Source: Burkholderiaceae bacterium (lineage in GTDB: Bacteria > Pseudomonadota > Gammaproteobacteria > Burkholderiales > Burkholderiaceae_E). From it: 9,251 nucleotides of DNA. Where the stretch lies: assembly GCA_019428955.1 (NCBI GenBank), contig JAHYJF010000135.1, positions 1-9,251 on the forward strand, in the 5' to 3' direction. Positions within the stretch are counted from its first letter, which is position 1. Every line of letters begins with the position of its first letter. Shown here one piece after another: positions 5,474-9,251 of this stretch. The position numbers and the translations under genes are program-made. A model generated the notes under the pieces. It searched no databases. It was given only the letters and a program-made list of their open reading frames with translations, and was not told the DNA's origin.

Positions 5474-6625
5474 ATGCGTGACCCGATCTATCTCGACTAC
5501 AACGCTACCACCCCGACCGCGCCGGAGGTATTCGACGCGATGCTTCCCTGGCTGCAGGCTCAGTACGGTAACCCATCGAGCACCCACCCCTACGGTCGCC
5601 GTGCGCAGCAGGCCGTTGCGACGGCCCGGCATCAGGTGGGCGCGCTGATCGGTGCGCAGGCCGGCGAAATTGTTTTCACCGGCTGCGCCACCGAGGCCAA
5701 CAACCTGGCGTTGCTCGGCGTCGCACGGGCACTGGGGACGACCAGGCGACACCTCGTGATCAGCGCGATCGAGCACCCGGCCGTGCTGGCGCCGGCCATG
5801 TTCTTGCGTGAACAAGGCTGGGACCTGACGGTGGTGCCGGTCGATGGCTGCGGGCGCATCTCGCTCGACGTCCTGGAGCGATCGCTGCGGAGCGAAACTG
5901 CCCTCGTCTCGGTGATGCACGCCAATAATGAAGTGGGCACCGTGCAGCCGATTCGCGAGATCGCCCGCCTCACGCGCGAACGCGGCATCGTGCTGCACAC
6001 GGACGCCGCACAGTCCGCCGGCAAGCTGCCGCTGAATGTCAACGAGCTTGGCGTCGATCTGCTGACGCTGGCCGGACATAAGTTCTACGCGCCAAAGGGC
6101 GTGGGAGCCCTCTACGTGCGCAGCGGCACGCCGATCCGGTCAGTGCTTCATGGGGCCGGACAGGAGCATGGACTTAGGCCCGGAACCGAGAACGTGGCGG
6201 CCATCGTCGCGCTCGGTGCGGCCGCCGCGATCGCCCAGGGGTCGCTGCCCGCCGCCGCGGAACAGATGCGCACAACCCGCGAGCTCTTGCATCAGCGTCT
6301 GGCCGCCACTGTCCCGAAACTGCAGCTCAACGGCCACCCGGAACACCGACTGCCCAACACGCTGCATGTCTCGTTTCCCGGGGTCAGCGGGCGCGCGCTG
6401 CTCGGCGCAGCGGCCGACGTCGTCGCGGCGTCGGTCGGGTCGGCATGTCACTCCGAGCAGGATGCCGTGAGCGGTGTGTTGGCGGCGATGGGCTTCGACT
6501 CGGCGCGCGCGGCCGGTGCAGTGCGCCTGTCGGTTGGCCGGGGCACCACGCGCGACGAGGTGGAGCGCGCCGCCGAGGCGCTGGCGTGCGCCTGGCGCCA
6601 GCTCACCGCGCGGCGCTACCGCTAG
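5474..6625 (+). CDS. Cysteine desulfurase with selenocysteine-lyase-like catalytic loop
   Basis: A class V aminotransferase-fold PLP enzyme of 383 residues that takes sulfur from cysteine (or selenium from selenocysteine) as an enzyme-bound persulfide, releasing alanine. YLDYNATTPTAPEV opens the protein; IEHPAV (His101) stacks on PLP, HANNEVG and HTDAAQ (Asp177, Gln180) hold it, AGHKFYAPKGVGALY carries the PLP lysine (Lys203), RPGTEN follows, and VGSACHSEQD has the catalytic cysteine (Cys325). The CHS loop followed by VRLSVGRGTTRDEVE resembles eukaryotic selenocysteine lyase more than the ACTSAS loop of IscS. It stands alone, with no iscU, sufE or nifU beside it, divergent from the rhodanese-ArsR gene, so its sulfur may go to rhodanese/DsrE partners. 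The start at ATG 5474 is preceded by a weak GGA (5464-5466). Confidence 0.94.
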   Translation: MRDPIYLDYNATTPTAPEVFDAMLPWLQAQYGNPSSTHPYGRRAQQAVATARHQVGALIGAQAGEIVFTGCATEANNLALLGVARALGTTRRHLVISAIEHPAVLAPAMFLREQGWDLTVVPVDGCGRISLDVLERSLRSETALVSVMHANNEVGTVQPIREIARLTRERGIVLHTDAAQSAGKLPLNVNELGVDLLTLAGHKFYAPKGVGALYVRSGTPIRSVLHGAGQEHGLRPGTENVAAIVALGAAAAIAQGSLPAAAEQMRTTRELLHQRLAATVPKLQLNGHPEHRLPNTLHVSFPGVSGRALLGAAADVVAASVGSACHSEQDAVSGVLAAMGFDSARAAGAVRLSVGRGTTRDEVERAAEALACAWRQLTARRYR

Positions 6626-6708
6626 GATCCTTCATGGTTGTCTCGGGAGCAGTTCTCGGGGCTTGAGCCGGAGATGGCGAATCACAAGGTAAGCCAAGCG
6701 CTGGTATT

Positions 6709-6728
6709 AGTTTTATAATAATAAAACT
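6709..6728. promoter_or_regulatory. Perfect inverted repeat spanning the acr3 -10 box
   Basis: AGTTTTATAATAATAAAACT has 8-base perfect arms (6709-6716 and 6721-6728) around AATA. It contains TATAAT (6714-6719) for the arsenic operon, predicting a transcript start near 6726. No consensus -35 stands at about 6691-6696. The AT-rich symmetry may be a repressor site or may simply reflect the -10 region; a following T run typical of a terminator is absent. Confidence 0.6.
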
Positions 6729-6739
6729 ATCGAATAGTT
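6725..6739. promoter_or_regulatory. Probable ArsR operator of the arsenic operon
   Basis: AACTATCGAATAGTT has perfect 6-base arms around CGA. It overlaps the right arm of the preceding palindrome and covers about +1 to +14 of the predicted transcript. This is the usual position for ArsR repression released by As(III). ArsR encoded at 7860-8186 is the likely binder, giving autoregulation of acr3-arsR-arsM. Confidence 0.65.
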
Positions 6740-6784
6740 CTATGCGGTGACGATTCCAACCGCTGACCTGCCATGAGGCCTGTG

Positions 6785-7849
6785 ATGAGCACCCTGACCA
6801 AGAAGCTCTCGTTCCTGGACCGCTACCTCACGGTCTGGATTTTCGGCGCCATGGCGTTGGGCGTCGGCCTGGGTTACCTGGTGCCAGGTATCGAGGATTT
6901 CATCAACCGCTTTGACGTCGGCACCACCAACGTCCCGATCGCGCTGGGCCTGATCCTCATGATGTATCCGCCCTTCGCCAAGGTGCGCTACGAGGAATTG
7001 CCCGATGTCTTTCGCGACACCAAGGTGCTGTTGCTGTCGCTGGCGCAGAACTGGATCGTCGGGCCGGTGCTGATGTTCGCGCTGGCGGTGATCTTCCTGC
7101 CCGACAAGCCCGAATACATGGTCGGGCTGATCATGATCGGTTTGGCGCGCTGCATCGCCATGGTCATCGTCTGGAACGAGATCGCCAAAGGCTCCACCGA
7201 ATATGCCGCCGGCCTGGTGGCCTTCAATTCAATCTTCCAGGTGCTTTTCTTCAGCGTCTACGCCTGGTTCTTCATCACCGTGCTGCCGCCGCTGTTCGGG
7301 TTGTCCGGGTCGGTGGTCGACATCTCCATCGGGCAGATCGCCGAAAGCGTGTTCATTTACCTCGGCATCCCCTGCATTGCCGGCGTGTTGACGCGCGTGG
7401 TCATGCTGCGCTTCGTCACGAAGCAGTGGTACCACACGCGCTTCGTACCGAAGATCGGGCCCATCACGCTGATCGCCCTACTGTTCACCATCGTCGTGAT
7501 GTTCAGCCTCAAGGGCAAGCTCATCATCACCATCCCGTTCGACGTGGTGCGCATCGCCATTCCGTTGCTGCTCTACTTCGTCATCATGTTCGTATTCTCG
7601 TTCTTCCTGAGCCGACGCCTGGGAGCCAACTACGAGAAGAGCGCCACGTTGTCGTTCACGGCCGCGAGCAACAATTTCGAGCTCGCGATCGCGGTCGCGA
7701 TCGCGGTCTACGGCATAGATTCGGGGGTGGCCTTCGCCGCGGTGATCGGGCCGTTGGTCGAGGTGCCGGTGATGATTGGGCTGGTGCACGTGGCACTGGC
7801 CTTCAAACGGCGCTATTTCGCTCCGGTCTCCTTGCCTGAGCGCCGCTGA
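6785..7849 (+). CDS. acr3: Arsenite efflux permease Acr3
   Basis: An inner-membrane carrier of the bile/arsenite/riboflavin transporter superfamily that expels As(III) (some also Sb(III)) using the membrane potential or proton gradient. The 354 residues contain about ten hydrophobic segments. LARCIAMVIVWNEIAKGSTE carries the conserved cysteine of the fourth membrane segment (Cys123), and SNNFELAIAVAIAV and GPLVEVPVM carry the conserved motif and glutamate (Glu326) near the C-terminus. ATG 6785 is preferred because GAGG (6775-6778) lies six bases upstream; in-frame ATG 6773 would add four residues and has no ribosome site. It is the first gene of acr3-arsR-arsM, with 10 bases to arsR. Length and motifs are those of a complete, working pump. 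Confidence 0.96.
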   Translation: MSTLTKKLSFLDRYLTVWIFGAMALGVGLGYLVPGIEDFINRFDVGTTNVPIALGLILMMYPPFAKVRYEELPDVFRDTKVLLLSLAQNWIVGPVLMFALAVIFLPDKPEYMVGLIMIGLARCIAMVIVWNEIAKGSTEYAAGLVAFNSIFQVLFFSVYAWFFITVLPPLFGLSGSVVDISIGQIAESVFIYLGIPCIAGVLTRVVMLRFVTKQWYHTRFVPKIGPITLIALLFTIVVMFSLKGKLIITIPFDVVRIAIPLLLYFVIMFVFSFFLSRRLGANYEKSATLSFTAASNNFELAIAVAIAVYGIDSGVAFAAVIGPLVEVPVMIGLVHVALAFKRRYFAPVSLPERR

Positions 7850-7859
7850 GGAAGACTCC

Positions 7860-8186
7860 ATGGACGAGCAAACCGCCGTCGCCGCGCTGGCCGCCCTGGC
7901 CCAGGGCATGCGGCTGCGCGTATTCCGTGCGCTGGTGGGTGCAGGGCCCGAGGGCATGATTCCAGGAGTGCTGGCGGCCAGCTTGGGCGTGCACGCATCC
8001 ACGCTCTCCTTCCACCTCAAGGAGCTGATGCATGCGGGCCTGGTTTCGCAGCAGCGCGACGGCCGCAACCTGATCTACCGGGCCTCGCTCGCGCAGATGA
8101 ACGCTTTGCTCGCCTACCTCACCGCGCATTGCTGCCAGGGCATGGCCTGCGACATCACGGCCGCGCCCGACTGTTCCACATGCTGA
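7860..8186 (+). CDS. arsR: Arsenic-responsive repressor ArsR with C-terminal cysteine site
   Basis: A 108-residue winged-helix repressor of the ArsR/SmtB family, expected to release the operon promoter on binding As(III). ALAQGMRLRVFRALV starts the fold, LAASLGVHASTLSFHLKEL is the helix-turn-helix, and RDGRNLIYRA is the wing. The classic ELCVCDL metal site of plasmid ArsR proteins is absent from the DNA-binding helix. Instead Cys91-Cys92 and Cys97 (HCCQGMAC), plus Cys105 and Cys108, lie at the C-terminus, close to the CC-and-C site described for Acidithiobacillus ferrooxidans ArsR. GAGGAAG (7848-7854) precedes ATG 7860 by five bases and overlaps the acr3 stop, indicating co-transcription. The likely operator is at 6725-6739. 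Confidence 0.93.
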   Translation: MDEQTAVAALAALAQGMRLRVFRALVGAGPEGMIPGVLAASLGVHASTLSFHLKELMHAGLVSQQRDGRNLIYRASLAQMNALLAYLTAHCCQGMACDITAAPDCSTC

Positions 8187-8253
8187 ATCAGCACGCCCGC
8201 ACGCCCAGCCCAAAGCCCGTCGCGGGCGCGTCAATCTACCCATGGAGACCATC
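8187..8253 (+). other. arsR-arsM spacer
   Basis: A 67-base gap on the same strand. It holds a dyad TGCTGAATCAGCA (8181-8193) that overlaps the arsR stop and a short stem GCCCGTCGCGGGC (8215-8227). No T run follows either, so read-through into arsM is expected. GGAG (8244-8247) is the arsM ribosome site. Confidence 0.4.
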
Positions 8254-9186
8254 ATGTCCACCAACACCCCCGTCAAAGACATCGTGCGCCAGAGATACGG
8301 CGAGGCCGCCCAGCGCGTGAGCCAGGGCGCAGGCGGCAGCTGCTGCGGCGGCGCGTCGACCGCGCTCGGCGGCTGTGATCCGATCACGTCCAACCTCTAC
8401 GACCCCGCCCAGGCTGGCGCCGTGCCGGAGACGGCCATGCTCGCGTCGCTGGGCTGCGGCAACCCCACCGCACTGGCCGAGTTGGAGCCGGGCGAAACCG
8501 TGCTCGACCTCGGCTCGGGCGGCGGCATCGACGTGCTGCTGTCGGCCAGGCGCGTCGGGCCCACCGGCGTCGCCTACGGCCTGGACATGACCGACGAGAT
8601 GCTGGCCCTGGCGCAGGAGAACAAGCGCAAGAGCGGTCTGACGAACGTGCACTTCCTCAAGGGTGAGATCGAACACATCCCGCTGCCGGCCGATTCGGTC
8701 GACGTGATCATCTCCAACTGCGTCATCAACCTGGCGTCCGACAAGGACCGCGTGCTGGCCGAAGCCTTCCGGGTACTCAAGCCCGGCGGACGCTTCGCGG
8801 TCTCGGACGTGGTCGTGCGTGGTGAGATGCAGCCGGCGATCCGCCGCAACATGGAACTGTGGATTGGCTGCGTCGCCGGTGCACTATCGGACAGCGAGTA
8901 CGTCGATAAGCTCGCATGCGCCGGCTTCATCGACGTCGGCATCGAGATCACGCGGGTCTACAGCGTCGAGGATGCGCGTGAATTCCTCGCTGCACAGGGC
9001 ACCGACATGCAGCAGCTGGCTGTCCAGGTTGAGGGTAAGTTCGCCAGCGGCTTCATCCGCGCGACCAAGCCCGCCGGCGGCAAGTCGGCATCGCTGACAG
9101 GTCTGGCGAGCGCAGCGGCAACCGGCACGGTGAACGCCGCCGCATCACCCGCCGCCGCGCCCGCCGAATTCAAGCCGGCAACGTAA
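8254..9186 (+). CDS. arsM: Arsenite S-adenosylmethionine methyltransferase ArsM
   Basis: Methylates As(III) with S-adenosylmethionine to mono-, di- and trimethylated species, some volatile. It has 310 residues from ATG 8254, chosen because GGAG (8244-8247) lies six bases upstream; in-frame ATG 8242 would add four residues. VLDLGSGGGIDVL (83-95) is the SAM-binding loop, with acidic DMTDEML after it. The three cysteines needed for arsenite binding are in place: LGCGNPTAL (Cys68), SNCVINL (Cys156) and WIGCVAGAL (Cys206). An N-terminal GGSCCGG (Cys30, Cys31) and Cys41 supply the extra thiols common in bacterial ArsM. Residues 275-310 are an alanine/proline/serine-rich tail with no visible function. 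It is the last gene of acr3-arsR-arsM, so the operon combines efflux with biotransformation. The active site looks complete. Confidence 0.96.
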   Translation: MSTNTPVKDIVRQRYGEAAQRVSQGAGGSCCGGASTALGGCDPITSNLYDPAQAGAVPETAMLASLGCGNPTALAELEPGETVLDLGSGGGIDVLLSARRVGPTGVAYGLDMTDEMLALAQENKRKSGLTNVHFLKGEIEHIPLPADSVDVIISNCVINLASDKDRVLAEAFRVLKPGGRFAVSDVVVRGEMQPAIRRNMELWIGCVAGALSDSEYVDKLACAGFIDVGIEITRVYSVEDAREFLAAQGTDMQQLAVQVEGKFASGFIRATKPAGGKSASLTGLASAAATGTVNAAASPAAAPAEFKPAT

Positions 9187-9250
9187 CGCCGAGCTTGCGT
9201 CCTGCCGCAACAATCTCGCGCCAGGTCTGGGCATCGACTGTGATACCAGC
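9170..9250 (-). CDS. Possible C-terminal end of a convergent gene (cut by window edge)
   Basis: On the minus strand an open frame enters from the right edge and ends at TGA (plus-strand TCA 9170-9172). The 26 visible residues, AGITVDAQTWREIVAAGRKL then GVTLPA, form a plausible amphipathic helix and strand. The plus strand after the arsM stop shows no alternative coding. If real, it converges on arsM and overlaps its last 17 bases. I do not recognise the family, and 27 codons can be open by chance. Confidence 0.35.
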   Translation of the reverse strand, partial: AGITVDAQTWREIVAAGRKLGVTLPA

Positions 9251-9251
9251 C

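Noticed and set aside
5426..6079. Minus-strand open frame opposite the cysteine desulfurase
   Set aside because: Shadow; the desulfurase on the plus strand has all conserved PLP and catalytic residues.
7685..7708. Tandem 12-base repeat GCGATCGCGGTC x2 (contains GCGATCGC)
   Set aside because: It encodes the AIAVAIAV stretch of a conserved Acr3 membrane segment; protein constraint explains it.
8215..8227. Stem GCCCGTCGCGGGC as a terminator after arsR
   Set aside because: Short stem with no T run; arsM follows on the same strand with a good ribosome site.
1..9251. CRISPR array, tRNA or rRNA genes, complete IS ends, retron or toxin-antitoxin pair
   Set aside because: No regularly spaced repeats, cloverleaf-like segments, terminal inverted repeats or small gene pairs of that type were seen on either strand.

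Overview
The window looks like a chromosomal accessory region of a GC-rich proteobacterium. CysK and CysM read like those of betaproteobacteria, and the sulfur-handling theme would suit a sulfur-oxidising, metal-site organism of the Thiobacillus/Thiomonas kind. That assignment is inference from protein style only; no rRNA or other taxonomic marker is present.

Layout. (1) 1-2876, plus strand: the tail of an unidentified gene (3-92), a gene-poor stretch, cysM (466-1407, O-acetylserine sulfhydrylase B), a second gene-poor stretch, then cysK (1893-2876, O-acetylserine sulfhydrylase A). (2) 2877-3282: a scar of mobile DNA. A frameshifted C-terminal piece of an IS5-family transposase is butted directly against a fragment of a tyrosine recombinase. 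(3) 5405 down to 3283, minus strand: a compact three-gene unit encoding an ArsR-type regulator fused to a rhodanese domain, a DsrE-family sulfur-carrier-like protein, and a GH84-type beta-N-acetylglucosaminidase. (4) 5474-6625, plus strand: a cysteine desulfurase whose catalytic loop resembles selenocysteine lyase, divergent from (3) across a 68-base AT-rich spacer with a dyad operator. (5) 6785-9186, plus strand: an arsenic operon acr3-arsR-arsM (arsenite efflux pump, As(III)-responsive repressor, arsenite S-adenosylmethionine methyltransferase) behind a TATAAT box with two overlapping palindromes. (6) 9250-9170, minus strand: the possible end of a convergent gene.

How it may fit together. 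CysM and CysK make cysteine. The divergent desulfurase releases persulfide sulfur (or selenium) from cysteine or selenocysteine. The rhodanese-ArsR and DsrE proteins are typical persulfide sensing and carrying modules. The arsenic operon expels or methylates As(III), whose toxicity is thiol-based. Sulfur supply and arsenic detoxification are therefore side by side, but the sequence shows only adjacency, not co-regulation. No arsenate reductase, arsenite oxidase or ArsH lies in the window. The least expected element is the GH84 glycosidase, which has no signal peptide and is the last gene of a sulfur-relay operon. I found no rRNA, tRNA, CRISPR array, intact insertion sequence or convincing intrinsic terminator.
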